NCBI GenBank assembly: GCA_963669155.1
Contig: OZ022581.1
Location: forward strand, 16,327,027 to 16,391,026
Source of the DNA: Arbacia lixula
Taxonomy: Eukaryota > Echinodermata > Echinoidea > Arbacioida > Arbaciidae
Length of the DNA: 64,000 nt
Reading direction: 5' to 3'
Position numbers and translations under genes: made by a program. Position 1 is the stretch's first letter. Each line of letters begins with the position of its first letter. Of the stretch, positions 25,160-38,268 are shown in pieces. The notes beneath the pieces are model-generated. The model worked only from the letters and a program-made list of their open reading frames with translations. It made no database searches and was not told the origin of the DNA.

Positions 25160-28100
25160 TCCATGAGACGCGGCTATTTTAGGCGTCGTGATCCACATGT
25201 CGTGAAAGATTCCTTCCTCTGAACATCCGAATATCTAAACTCCTCAGTGTAATTCGATCTCCGAGAGGGGGAGAGGAGGAGCATACAAGTTTGTTGATAC
25301 AATCATACTTGATTGTTTCCTGGCGCAGCAAACACTCCTAAATGAAGGCTCGAATATAGTATTTGAGATGTTCTCGAAGTATTTTCACAGTAGAGACTGA
25401 AGGAGAAGAAAATTGAACCTAATGTGCACTTGGAACGAAAGTAGTTTCATTATGTTTCCTGAACATTTTCTACATCATAGTAATGGCAATGTAATGAAGG
25501 GCATTCTTTTTAGGTACACACACTTCATAAGGTTCATCTAAAATATCAAAAGGGTGTAGGTCTACGTCAGAACGCGCATACATCGTATTCTAAGCTGCTG
25601 TACAGCTTTCTATTTAACATTGCAGCTTCCCTTATTTTGACTCGAGATGGATCTTGGCCGCAAACGATCTACCTTTCGGTATAGTATAAGGCCACCGCGC
25701 TTTCGCGGCAAAACCAAAAGTATGCGACTAACGCTGGTTCAACGATCTAGCCGCGCTGCCAGGGATGTCGCGCAATTATCCACTTAGCTGAAGGTGTGCT
25801 GGTAAAGTTGATTGCCCTAGATCACCTGTCTCACACCGTGTGTGCACTAATCTCGCCCCGTTAGACTCCCGACTGGGTAGGGTCTGCACCAGCTAGCTCC
25901 TGACAAAGGGCGGCACGAACACACCCCTCAAAGGACCACAAAGGGCTCCTAAACAAACGAGCCTGACCGGTGACTCCCACGCTGGAGGGCCAAAGTCTCC
26001 CATCTAAGAATCCTTATCAGCGTGACCTCGTTCCGCAGGTATTTCTCTACTTTGACTTTGGCGTTCTACGGCAGGTGAGCATTATTCTGCTGTAGGGGGC
26101 AAGAGGGGTGCGTGGATCCGCCCATCTTCCCCCACCTCTACTCCTATCTGGGGGGATGCAGTTAAGCAAGGGGCTGCAGTGAATAGAACAAGGCGCCATT
26201 CTTGTTTAATACCAGTCCCTAAATATAAAATCCTCTGATAAATAATTATGTTGGGACACCTGCGGCTCGGATTCAGTACCCTGCTCTTGGAAAGGTCATC
26301 TGCCACAGAACCGTCGTGATGTGATAGAACATTTACATTATTGATGTTTTTGGTAGGAGTTCGGGTGGCGTAATGAGATAATCTAATGAAGATGTTAAAG
26401 GTAAATCGAATGAAGTTTCAATTTGGGTTTCACTTGTTTTTGGTTACAATTCCCAAAACACCGCACGCGAAGTGTGAGAAATATTTTTTTTCATAAAAAA
26501 TATGTTATGAAAATAGATACATTGATTTGTTTCAGCAATATACCGTATTACTATTGTGACTTACGTTAACTATAGTTACGGAAACGGAGCATCATTTGCG
26601 AAATTATATCATCTTTAATGAACTTGCTCTTCTCTCACCATTCAGTTTCGGCTTGCAAAATTATAATGCACTGAAAGTTGTTGATGGGTGGCTGTGTTTT
26701 AGGTGGTTTAACCACGACCTCCACCCCTAACTTTGAATCGATGTATGTTAGATGCCAAATAAAATACGAACTGTTTACTGAGGAAATGTAGTTTTTTTTT
26801 AATTATCATGAGTTTCCCGATCTAAAAATATGTTTATATGCTAGTACCTAGTGCGATAACAGGACATTTTGCACCCTGTTTCTTTCTTGACGGTTAATAC
26901 ATAACTACTTTGAGATCATCATATCATATTCAATGGAAAGCACGCAATGTGAATGCATGTTCAGACCATCTTTATCTCTGCCAACATGGTCAATATGGTC
27001 AGTATGATTGTTTCAAAATGTGAGAAAATGGGATCTTTTCAGCATTTGAAGTAAATTTGAATAAATTTGAGTGTAGGTAGCGATGGTCTCCCTTTCATTG
27101 AGAGGGTTACTGGTACCATGTACACTGGCCACCACGTTACCTCCATATCGCACACGTTCTGATGATGCACTTTAGCTGAATCATATAGCTGTGCTGGGCC
27201 AGTGAGTACATACATAGCCTTCCAATCATCGTTGTGTTGTGACGGCAGGTCATTTTCCCCTGTGTCTTTGTGCTGCTGGTGGCGCCAGCCGCTGCATCGT
27301 AATATTCGCCCTGCGGTAGCTAAGGGCGGAGGCGCGGTATATGTCGCCTTGTACGGCAGAAGGGCCTAAGTGACAGAAATACAATTTTAACGTTCTGTAT
27401 GCACTTTCAACGTGACTATACTATACTTTACATTGTCATATTCATAGTATATGCGTGTTTGTGTCGGTTATGATGGGCGTGGCGTTGCGTTCTTCAATAT
27501 TCTCTGTGTACATCGTCGTCTGGAATATACTTTCTCTTTCCACAAACATTATCGGCATAAAGTGTATTCTGTCTTCGCTATGTTCACCTACCGCCCTCCG
27601 CAATATCATATAATAGTAATTAGTACCCTGCGCTCGTCATTTTAATGACTAGCTGCACTGTTATCATTTAGATGATTAAATGGAAATGTTTAATTACATT
27701 CAATGTACGCATGTTCATGAATGGTACTTCATCATTGAAACCTCACGAATTGTCTTACATTGCGGATGATTGATAACGTTCTTGTGAGTATTTGCTACTT
27801 GTTCTGTTCTGTTAGAAATCGTAACGGTTGCATCACCGCGACACTTGAAAAATTAACACCTTTTCACTGTGTCCCTCTGGTAATATTCGTAATGATATTG
27901 ACCTGCATTCATCTAAGCATTGACCATTCTCCATGGAGTCATATGAAGAATGGTCTACATATTATTACTCCTATTTCTAGGCAAGAATCTATTAAACCAG
28001 ACGTTATTTGATTGAATTTAATATTTTGACCATGTATTAACAATATCAAAATTACGCCAATAGTACAGTATACAGTCAAATTACAGTACTGGTCTAGTCA

Positions 28101-29530
28101 TAAATTTTGACAAAATAAACAGGGATAAACAGAGCTAGTTTGTATCATTCATTTGTTCTATTCATTTGACTTGAAAGAACAATGTGAGTCTATTTGGGGT
28201 CCGTATCTCCTGATGGAGTTAGTAGCAATAGTTTCGTAAGCTTTAATAACAGTGCACAATCAAGTTTCTGACGTAACACAGTACATTATGTTACCATTGA
28301 TATGGCTCTGTGATCGGCTTTACAGAGTGTCCGTGCTCTTCTAGAAGTTGGGAGCTTCTGACCGGAACCCACTATAATTCATTTTCATTTTCCATTATTC
28401 AATGAGTGAATCACGTCAATTATTCAGAAATGTCTTAAAGTTCCCTAGCACGTAACTGTTCAAGTCTTCAGGTCGATGACTAGGATGTGCCAATTACCGT
28501 CTTACATCACACTTTCCGTCCCGACTCGGTGACCATCTGTGGTTCATGTTGTTCTTCTGTCTGCAGATATTCCTCTGGACCTCCACGTCGGCTCTGGAGA
28601 CGGAGAACCCTGTGATTAATTGCATTCATCGCCGCTGAGCTGAATTCGAGATTACGGTAAGCAATATAGCTCTCTGGATCACTAACTAGGTCATTTTCAT
28701 ACATAACCAAGGTCGCTGGATATTCACATTTAATCCCAGATGGACATTTTTTTTTCAGGATAAACCTCATTTCTATGAAACTAATTTAATGACTTTCTGG
28801 CTACAAAGAAAAATATTTCATGCTCCTTTGTTGGCTTATACATATCAACCCATCTGATGCTTTACAGTCACTTGAGATGCAGAGAGGCAGATCGTAATTG
28901 CTCCTCTCAACGTAAGACTTGATTGATACACTATATTGTGGTACTATGCAGACATGCCAAAGAGATAACCACCCCCTCCTACTCGTCTTCCACTCTTCTT
29001 TGTTTTACCCCCATCATCCTCCACCATGACTACCTCCGTGGAATAACCCATTTTCACACGCCATGTTTGCTCACCATGTTTGTTCGAGCACATTATGTTC
29101 GTTCATGACCAGGTTTCCCAATTAATGTGAGTGTCTTCCATCAGTCTCTCTCTCCTCTCCCCCTCTCTCCCTGCTCACCCTCTTTCTATTTTTCTTGAGG
29201 TCTGCGAATCGTTACCGCTGCGTTCCCCCAATCGAATCCGATGCTAATCGCGTTGGCCCGCGAACTGAGGACATAATCAAAATGAGATCAAGTCCACGAC
29301 GTTAGGGGGTCGGGGCGAGTGTACTTTTCTCCTGCAAGCTCACCAAAGACCCCTGGGTAGTCTTCTCGTTACAGACCCTGTTCATGCCCTCGGACCTTGT
29401 CAGTGGGAGAGGAAGAGTACGAGCATGACGGGTGTCGTGTGTTAGAGTCAGCGCAGACGACGCATTCATGAGAAGCATGATAATTTAGGGCGGGAAAGCT
29501 TGACCGATTGATTAATCTACTTGTCAACAT
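25160..29530. other. 4.4-kb region without a supported gene
   Basis: The part 25620-26300 is somewhat GC-richer, with short frames on both strands but no family match. The minus-strand 87-codon frame at 28507-28770 has a mixed, protein-like composition but no recognisable motif and no good splice sites on its own strand. The remainder is AT-rich. Confidence 0.4.
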
Positions 29531-29535
29531 AATAA

Positions 29536-29750
29536 GCCATTTTCGTAATGTATTCACAACTTTCCTTCTAATTGCGCGGTGACGCGTTATTACATCCACC
29601 TGTATTTCGTGATTCAGTTTGAATAGATGGAACGCACTCTGAATACATTAGTTGTTGCTACTCGACAGACCTCTGACAAGCTTTGGGGTTACCATTAGTA
29701 ACGTATTGTTTGACCGACGTGAATAAAGTTTGCATACATAACGAAAATGG
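29536..29750 (-). mobile_element. MITE-like element, copy 2 (family A, reverse)
   Basis: It is bounded by CCATTTTCGTAATGTAT and the inverted match ATACATAACGAAAATGG. On the minus strand the interior matches copy 1 closely: ACAATACGTTACTAATGG, then TAACCCCAAAGCTTGT, then TGAATCACG and ATACAGGTGGATG. At 215 bp it is a complete non-coding element. Flanks do not give a clear target duplication. Confidence 0.75.
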
Positions 29751-30660
29751 TCTATTACGCCATACGAGGTGGCTAACATATTCAAATGTAAATACCTCTA
29801 TCACAAACATGCCACTGTAAAAATTGATTTAAGTTTGCCTGACCTAACAGCAATATGCGCACAAATGGAACGGCTGTCCCCCTGTACAAAATGAAATGTC
29901 TATGCATAAAATATGAATATGTTAGTAGACTGGTGAATTAATTGAATACATGCATGCAGGCAACCTACATGAACCTCAAACGAATCTCCTACCAGGTGGT
30001 CCCTCGTCTATGGGCTAAAAGGGATGAACCAACATTATATCCTCGCTGTGAGCGAGCTATCTTTCATCTCCTTTCTGTCTTTTTTCTCATTGTCAAACCT
30101 ATTTTTATTGGTGCCGGGTACTTTTTACAGTAGCGGGATTTCTTAGTGTTCTGGATTTAGGAGCCTTAACTTGAAAAGAAACTCATTAACCACGTTTAAT
30201 GATACCTTAATCTGACCCATAGATCTCATTGCGTCGGATCCGTCCCTTTGAGCAGCCGAGCGCAAAATTACGAAATGATAGGTATACATTATAATTGTCC
30301 CCCTTTACCAAACAGGTGCGTGAAATATGAGTTTGTTTTCAAAAGGGAATAATCAGTGCGGAAAGCTGGTCTTTGGTTCTTGCTTTCCGATTTCCCACCT
30401 GGATGTAGAGTGTGTGGGATGAGAGGAAGCTGAACCCATGCAGGTACAGTTACAAAACAACTCGAGTCTTCTCCACATTATCGGTATCTGGAAAGCCGCA
30501 TGAAATCGTAGACTACATGACACATTTTTAGGCAGACTTTGTTATCCATGGGATCCTAAGCTGTTCCCCACCGGGGATCCGAGTTACTGTTTGCGATGTG
30601 CTGATATGAAAATGTGTCGCATAGTAATTTTGATCTCACTTCCACGAGTCCGATACATAT
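29751..30660. other. Non-coding spacer
   Basis: No gene or repeat was recognised. A 63-codon frame (29942-30133 +) is treated as chance. Confidence 0.5.
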
Positions 30661-30669
30661 TACCAGTAC

Positions 30670-30743
30670 ACCTACGGTAACCCTAAAGCTTGTTCGTGGT
30701 TTATTTAACTAATAATTGAAGGCGAGTGCATTCCACAAATAGA
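30670..30743 (+). mobile_element. Truncated family A fragment beside copy 3
   Basis: CGGTAACCCTAAAGCTTGTTCG and GGCGAGTGCATTCCAC match the interior of family A. The word GGCGAGTRCATTCCACM reappears immediately after copy 3 (about 30962-30978). This suggests copy 3 lies inside an older copy, or that two copies recombined. Confidence 0.55.
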
Positions 30744-30952
30744 CCATCGTCGTTATGCACATTTTATGCACGTTGTTCAAACATTATGTTTCTCTAATAA
30801 TAACCACAAAGGTTGTTCTAGGTTTGTCCGAGTAGTTCCACCCATTCAAACTAAATCACTAGATACAGGTGAATTCCATAAAGCGTTACTTGGCAGTCAG
30901 GGACAAAATTGTGGATACTGTCTCCACAATGTATCATACATTACGAAAATTG
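30744..30952 (+). mobile_element. MITE-like element, copy 3 (family A)
   Basis: It begins CCATCGTCGTTATG and ends CATTACGAAAATTG, degenerate forms of the family termini. The interior shares AGGTTTGTCCGAGTAG, CCCATTCAAACTAAATCAC and ATACAGGTGAAT with copies 1 and 2. It is more diverged than they are, so presumably older. Confidence 0.65.
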
Positions 30953-30979
30953 AATATTGATGGCGAGTACATTCCACCA

Positions 30980-33880
30980 AGTGAACCCAAATGCAGTAAC
31001 TATATGTGTAAGTAGGCAGTGGGGGTGGCGTTTTAAGATAACGGAATAGTTGATATTGCAGAAGGCATATCTGGTGTATGATGATATAAAATGGTTTTCA
31101 ATTGGTGGATAGAATGTTCTCTTTCCTGAACACGGTGAGATACGGACGAGGGTCGAGAGGTAAAAAAAAAGACAAATCTTAGTTGCATTTCACTCACTGT
31201 CCCGTCATTGACTTAGTGTAATTAAACACCAGAATAACGAAATTACACGCAAGGCACAGTGCTTGATTTGATTTATCAGGGTCGAGACTGACGAGAGCAT
31301 TTTACTTCCGAGGTCCAATACATTATTTTGACCTCGCAATGTCCATTACTGTCAAATATTACCCACAATCGCCTGTAAACCATCGCTCTATTGAAAATTA
31401 ATGTATTGCAAATTCACAGATTTGATAATGCGAGAGTAGAACGTCATACTCCCAAGGTCATCGAGATATCTTATTCCATAGAATGTGACTTTTCGATACG
31501 AGTGGATTTGTGTATGAGATTAACCTGCCCCACACCAGACCAAATGCATAGGTGTTATTTCTCATGTTTCTGGCCCATTCACTTTGAGAGAAAAAACACT
31601 TTATAATATTATCAAAATAACAAGTGCAAGAGCATTTATAACCTGACGAACGGTTGGGTATGGAATTTGGTCTTCAGTCAGAATTTGGACAGGTGGACAT
31701 GTTGGTTATCTCATCAATAAAGTTTGCTGACCCATCTTGCACCTGTGTACACATAAACTTGACTTAAGTCAATAATGGAAGTGACACGGCCCTTGAGCAT
31801 AAAACTTATATGACCATATAGTATGACCATGCTGCGTATATAGATGTACAACCATAGGTTCACTTTTGTTGTTATCACCATATGAATAGCTTCTACAGAG
31901 CTCAGAGCTGATTCGGTATTTCATTGGTAAGAATACTATCCGATACGAATTTGCAATAACCATGGTAATTGCAAAGGTGTCCCAGATGACTATGCCCTTT
32001 CGTTTCATTACATGCACTTCGATATAACCTTCCTTCGAATACCTTCGAATACCCTCTTCTCCACCCTCACCAAAAGACAAACACATCTATCTTACTTCGT
32101 GTCTACCTGTGCGTTTGGTATGGTGAGATAAGCTCAAACTCTGGAAAGTTTGTTGACATGCCATGTAGCGTGAAACTCCGCTGTGCCCAAACAGGTGTAC
32201 ATACCCCAGACCCCAGTATATGTATGTTGACATTTTAAAAGTATATTAATAGTACACGGTTATTATTGGGTCAGCCTCCCGACCCCCACACCCCCACTCC
32301 TACCCCAAACCCCCTCCGCCATCCTCATGCTAAATAGGTGACCGACCTTTTCAAGCGTTTCGAATAATTCGGATAGGTTCACACCCTGGTCAATCAACTA
32401 TTGAGTTTAAAGTACGTGTACATGAAGTTTGAATGCAAAGACTAGCAAGTCCATTCAACACGTACTTCAATGCCTATACAGATTTACTGATAGTCACACA
32501 TTTTAGGCTCATATTTAGTATGCGCAGACGTTGTTTATCGGTTCGACTGTTCGTTTACGTGATCAGGGCACGACTACGTCATAGCATGGACCCTAGAGTC
32601 CATGGTCATAGTAATGAATGGGGTAACAGTTTCGCACTACCATTATTTTGTGATCAATTCAAACAACAGTTCACACAAGTGTCACTGCTTTCGTAGTAAT
32701 CAAGTCTGATCTCTCCGCTCTGCGCCCGTTATTTCAGTAGACAATCGCGTCGTATGGGCACGTAGTTGGACATCGGGTTGCGATCAAGCCGGCATAGTGT
32801 GTAGCGGCCCGCGGCTCACCGGCAGGCTAATCACACTTGAGGGGCAACGACCTGTTGCGTGCACATTTACATGATTAACACGAGCCAAGGGGTTCGCGAA
32901 ATGGCCTCCCATTGATTCACGCCTTTGTTCATTTCCGCATGTGCCGCATTTCCTTTGTATCGATGATTCCTGGTGGATTTAATGAGCTCGCGGTGTCAAA
33001 AATGATGATTAATGTAACGGCCATTCCCTCACTTTAATCCATTCATATTGACGGGGATTTAAGAGGAAATGTAAAACAGACATACAGCTGAGTTATTATG
33101 ATGATAGGTTTACCAAAAAGAACGAACAAGAATAAACCTCACCTCCTACTGCTGTCAAACGATTATACATGCTGATACATTAAAATGCATTTTAAAAAAA
33201 ATATATATATATATTTATGTGTTTTGTTGTATCATACAACCAAAATCAAGAAAAATCACAATATTTACAAATAATTACGTAGATCAGGATAATGTAACCA
33301 AAAAAAAAAAAAAAAAGAAAGATAGAAAACCGAGAATACAGAAAAAACAGGCAGAAAAACTATGGACAATACAATATTATACAGTTGTTTAAAAAAAAGT
33401 CATGTAGGCATGGTAGGGGAATTCCCCAAAAGACTCCATCTTATGAAGCGTTGTACACAATAAAAAACAGATCTTTACGAGCAAAGATAAGGCAATTTTA
33501 TTTTTGGAAAAATCCGCAGTACACTCTAATTTAGAATTATAATGAATACAGGATTTGTTTATGACTATTTTATTCCCTGCATTTTGCCTTACGGAAATAT
33601 CATTTAATCACATAGATAGGAGAAGAGAAAATGTTGATACAGTCATATAATATTCCTACGTATTTATTTAATTTGCCCGGGTCCAAGCATAACCATCCGC
33701 CCATTGGTGCGCTCCTCTCCTGTGCATCTCTCTATTGGGAAGGTTCAAATTTACGCCACTTACAGGAAAGAATAAACGCCAAAAAAGCACCTTGTAAAAC
33801 TCATGATTAGCCGAGACTTTTGTGTAATTACGAACTTACAATCACTGTCCCCATGACTCGGTACGAATGGAAATCGAAAG
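30980..33880. other. Non-coding region
   Basis: No gene was recognised. It holds a small direct repeat (CCTTCGAATA twice, 32030-32053), an A/TA tract at 33190-33215 and an A-run near 33300-33317. The 105-codon minus-strand frame 31769-32086 has no recognisable motif. Confidence 0.45.
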
Positions 33881-34160
33881 AAAGAAGCTCGGATTAAGCT
33901 AATTAACATGTCATACTCGGTAACCTTTGATATTGAGTATTAATTTTGATTATCCTTGTCAGGGACGCCATGTTTACCGGATGTTGACCCGTTTTACGCA
34001 GTTGGCGTGTGTGTGCACGAAAACAAAGAAGCGAAGTTCAAATTAATTAACAATTTAAAGTCAATAACCTTTGCGACTGAGTATTCATATTCGATTATCA
34101 TTATCAAGGACGTTTCAATGTTTACCGGGTGTTGACCCGCTACGCGCAGCGGGCATGTAC
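33880..34160. repeat. 144-bp diverged tandem duplication
   Basis: Unit 1 (about 33880-34020) and unit 2 (about 34024-34160) share AATTAAC, TAACCTTTG, GAGTATT, GATTATC.TT.TCA.GGACG, ATGTTTACCGG.TGTTGACC and ACGCAG in the same order. The TAACCT words at 33921 and 34065 give the 144-base period. No coding frame is preserved. Confidence 0.85.
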
Positions 34161-36000
34161 GTTTAATGTTCTATCATCGTGACTGTATATACCAGTAGTG
34201 CGGTTTTTGATGATTTCCTAATTGCCCTCAAAGGCGTGTACATCAGGAAACAACTTCGGACTCATCGGAGCGTTAGCACTTTTGTTTCCTTGAAAATGTC
34301 TCATCCGCTAAATTATTGTTGCCATGGTAACGTTCATTGACATTGGTTAGGTGTAACCGGTGGGCTTAGTCGACTCGATTTTGTTTTAGTGATAGTATAG
34401 AGAAGAGTTTATTACGCGTATCTAGGGAATTAGCCGCACGTTTTGAGCCTTGAGACTGTGGAGTCATCATCACGGGCATACTTGATGTCGACATGGTGGA
34501 GGAGAGGCATAGTCACACCGCCTCGTAGCCTTTGCTCTAGGCTAGGGGAGCGAGCATCATGTTTCGTAATGCACTGCTACCTATTTAGCAGCATCGCCTG
34601 GACACAGTACAGGCTAAGAACCGTGTCTTCTTCAATGTGTGGCATAGCCTGCCTTCCAGTCTGCTAGGCCTTTTTCAATCCGAAAAGGAAGAAATAGATT
34701 GGCAAAAGTTTGACTGTAATCGGGCAATTTATGAATTTTAAAAAGTTGCACAGTGATTGGGAAACCCAGAACTAGAATGAGATGTGGTTGAGCGGCTCTG
34801 CATTGTTTTATGTGTAAACATGTTATTTATTTAATATTTTCGAAAACAAGATTTTCATCCAAGCTGTTCTTTGAAAAAAAAAGCAAAAACGTTCGTGCAA
34901 ATAACATAATGAAAGATCTGTTGTCCTTGACGTATGAGTTAGAGGTGCTTCACTTTTTTTTAATTTTGGATGCAATGCATCATAACCTTGTCTATTTTGA
35001 TGTATGTTGCCAATCATGCCAATAAAATGAGAACTCTCATCATTGAAATTGCCATAATTACTTTATTACTTCCCTGATTGTTTCCAAACTTCCACACATG
35101 CTTGTCTCATATTTCTACATAGTTTCAAAGCGACTTACCTACAGTGTTAACTTCCCCCTTATGCTTCAATCCACATCGTAAACTTATAACCGTTTGGGCA
35201 CGTTAAATCATATTGATAAACTTAATCGCTTGATTGTTGATTTCAATATGCTAATAAGCTATCCGCGTTATTTTAATTAGATACGGTATGACGTGTTTGG
35301 TGTTGTTTACAGCGTGACGCTTTACTCTGTGTTGTTATAGAGGGCACTGACACGATAGAATGCAAAATAAATGACACACACAAGCATCACCCTGTAAGCC
35401 CGACCTTCTTACTGGATGTGTTCCTCCAGGGATGTTCAGTTCACTTTAGATGATTTATTTCAACACTTAAAAAAGAAAGAAGGAAAAATATACATGAAAT
35501 GGTATATGACATGAACTCGTGGGGGAAGGAGAGAAGGAGTGGGAACTGGGGGTCGGGAGAACGTGATTTTAACTACATGTACTGGCAAACCTCACTGGGT
35601 CTCGAGATTATCAATACGGAACAAACACAAAGAATAACGAAAATATTATTTTTTTGTCTACTCCGTGAAAAATTTGGTTCATTTCCAGTGAAAGTCAACC
35701 ATGAGGAATATCCGCGATAAACTGCCCATTACGGCACTATTTTGTCACCTACGTCATTTTGCCACGTCAGGGCAATGGCTTGGATGTAATCAGCGGCGCA
35801 CTGAGCTGGGTCCGTTATAGGATTAACGGTCCCATCGCTGGACGTTCAACCGTTATCTGCACTAATCTGGGAACTGTGTCAATGACCGGTTTACGGCGGG
35901 CGCTGCACAATGCGAACTCGGTGATTAACGGACCGGGTATTTTGACAGTGTGACGTAGCATAATGGAGGATGGGTGGGTGCGTGTAATTATGTCTGCTTA
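34161..36000. other. Non-coding region
   Basis: No supported gene. Between 35810 and 35950 the word AACGG or its complement occurs in three settings (two GATTAACGG, one CAACCGTTA), resembling Myb-site words. This is noted but not claimed as an enhancer. Confidence 0.4.
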
Positions 36001-36007
36001 TAAATGT

Positions 36008-36104
36008 GTGGGGGTAAGGGGTGGGTGGGGGCGGTGGGGGTGCGGGGGGGGGGTGGGGGTGGGGGAGGGGGAGAGGGGTGACGGGAAGGAGGGGGGGGGG
36101 GGCG
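36008..36104 (+). repeat. G-rich tract with quadruplex potential
   Basis: Nearly continuous G runs of 3 to 12 bases are separated by single T, A or C bases. The + strand has many overlapping G-quadruplex motifs. It is non-coding. Confidence 0.9.
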
Positions 36105-36501
36105 ATCGTGTATGTTCAGTGTCAATTGGTCAATATTTAGGAGCACATAAAGCAGGGATTGATGTGCGTGGATGTGGAAGTTGTGTGTGACAAATTATAC
36201 ACAGAAATAGACTGGGGCTTGTAAACGTTTTTTTTTTGTGCACCTTCAAATTCATGACTGTAGTATGCCACAGCAAAAGAGATTTTCTTACACAGGCTAC
36301 TGCGGGCCATGTAGCAAAATGAAGTCTTCATGGACTTGTGAGTGGTGTGTATATATAGGTGCAATTGCCTATAGACTGCAAGTTTGACCGTCTCTTGTAA
36401 TTGGATGGAGCAAACGTGCGTTGCATGAAAATGTACCCATAATGCATCAGTGTGAGTAAACTAGCAGGGGCGGAATTGGAAGCGCGGGGTGTTGAGGAGG
36501 A

Positions 36502-36519
36502 GGGGGGGGGGGGGGGGGG
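36502..36519 (+). repeat. G18 homopolymer
   Basis: An uninterrupted run of 18 G, following a GGAGGA stretch. Its length may be imprecise from sequencing slippage. Confidence 0.9.
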
Positions 36520-36543
36520 TATCGACTCTGTGACTTATTGTTT

Positions 36544-36559
36544 CGTGACCATGGTCACG
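36544..36559. repeat. 16-bp perfect GC-containing palindrome
   Basis: CGTGACCATGGTCACG is a perfect palindrome 25 bases after the G18 run. It contains two inverted GTGACC half-sites, which resemble nuclear-receptor half-sites (GGTCA) in everted arrangement. Binding is inference only. Confidence 0.6.
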
Positions 36560-38230
36560 CGAAGAACGGCAGCGTAATTTTATTGATCCGGTAATATTAA
36601 TGCGAGTCATACTCTCTCCATCGAACTTTTTTTTGTTTAATTTTTTGGATCCGCCGTTCAAAGTTAAGTCCGCTATATAAAACATCAAGCACACGACGCG
36701 TTAGTAGGATAACAGTTGTTTGATCCCGTAGAATTTACTAATATCCGTGGAATAATTAATTACAAACGTCACACCGTTCCATGGGCCACTTCTCTAGGCG
36801 TATTCCATAAAATTTGTAATATTACGAGTAAATTAAGTATTTCCACAGTAGTCACGTTCTTAGACCTATGAGTCACCTCAACATTATAGGCCTAGACCCC
36901 AAAAGATTTTCTTAACAGTTTTGAAACGAACATTTACACGAATTCCATTCGCATTGTGTAGCTTGTACGCGTCATTGCATTCTGGAAATGAAGTAGTATA
37001 GCTTCCAAAATCAAACTAAAGTCATTAACACTCACACCATCCATATCGGATTCCGTTTTTCGTCTCAATCCTTGACAGAGACATTAATAACAGTCCAACG
37101 GCCCCGCCCGATGGCATGCAGTACGCCAACGCTACGAGTCCTTTCCTAGAAGGTTCCGTTTCCTCTTTCTACCTTCTTCTATTGTCAGCTTCCATAATAA
37201 GCGGAAAAGTGGAAGCAAAAAAATCGTTGATAAGAAACGATGGGGGATTGGGGGTTGACTGAGAATGAATGAATGGGAGACAACTGTGAGTACAGTTCTC
37301 TCTTGTCATTCACTGAGGCGATAATTGCACGGCATTAGCGCTCGCCTTTATGTTCGAAGCACCCACATAAAGAAACGCTGGTTCATTGACCGTTCTAAAG
37401 GATTGGCAGCGTCAATGCGAAATTGATCGTAAAATGACAATTAGGCCTACCGCTCTGCTCGCATCTGTTTATAGTACGCGTGTGTGTGTACGAGTGTGTT
37501 TGTGTGTGTGTGTGTAAGTGAATGATGAGCGATCATCAGTCAGTGGGATTAGTAACGTTGTGCATTCGGAAGAGGGTTCATCATGCAGATCGCTTCCAAC
37601 TAAAACGCTAGTTTGGTCGGATCAAATCATTCATTTGTGCCGAGCACGGAGAGATAGAACATACCGATTGCCGCTCTGCTAGTTCATTGAATGTCGCTTT
37701 TTCGACATTTCTGGTATCAAATAGCTCTCAAAAGAATGCTACGATCTGGACGCCGCTTACTCTTCGTGCATATTTTATGGACATGCACTTTTATAGCTCA
37801 CATTGAAACAAAACAAAACACAATGGGGGAATAGGCCTACCCATGAAGAAAATCGCCATTTAATTGTGGAATTTGAGCTTTGATCGATCGTTGACAATTG
37901 CAGTAATGTGGAAATTCATGATATTGCCTTCAAGAATTACTGTGGTCCGGGCCCATTCGACGGAAAGGAGGTCAAGTTTTGATTTGTTCGTGTTCTAGCT
38001 CTGTGTATGAGTTGTGGTTTTACACGGTACAGATAGGCCTACTTGTCTCTGGTACTGGTGCCGCCCGCATTCATTTCTGGAAGGAAACCGCTTTCTCCCT
38101 GGATAGACATCATGCATGCCACTTGAGATCGCCTACGTCGTATACTCTGGCCGGTATACGGTCCCGCACATGTCCGGTCATTTACTCGTCTTCAGTGATA
38201 TTAATTTGACAACGTGCGTGTCCCGTGCCC
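36560..38230. other. Non-coding region upstream of the 38236 promoter candidate
   Basis: No gene was recognised. A TG/CA-type microsatellite lies at about 37483-37515. Some CpG-containing stretches occur toward 38000-38230. Confidence 0.45.
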
Positions 38231-38235
38231 GGCCG

Positions 38236-38243
38236 TATATAAA
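38236..38243 (+). promoter_or_regulatory. TATA box with consensus initiator (best promoter in window)
   Basis: TATATAAA begins at 38236. The initiator TCATACT (38267-38273) fits YYANWYY at all seven positions, with its A at 38269, 33 bases after the TATA start. The flank is GC-richer (GCCCGGCCG just upstream). A strong splice donor (CCAAG then GTAAAA) follows at 38568, so promoter and first-exon signals agree. The gene it serves is unknown. The nearest recognised + strand coding exon is the P450 start 20 kb downstream. Confidence 0.45.
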
Positions 38244-38268
38244 CAACGTGTTTGATATATTTTGCTTC

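Noticed and set aside
28507-28770. 87-codon minus-strand ORF with mixed composition
   Set aside because: No motif, and no convincing acceptor or donor on its strand. The pyrimidine/AG signals nearby are on the other strand.
35810-35950. Three Myb-like AACGG words
   Set aside because: Short words spread over 140 bases are expected by chance. Not enough to call an enhancer.
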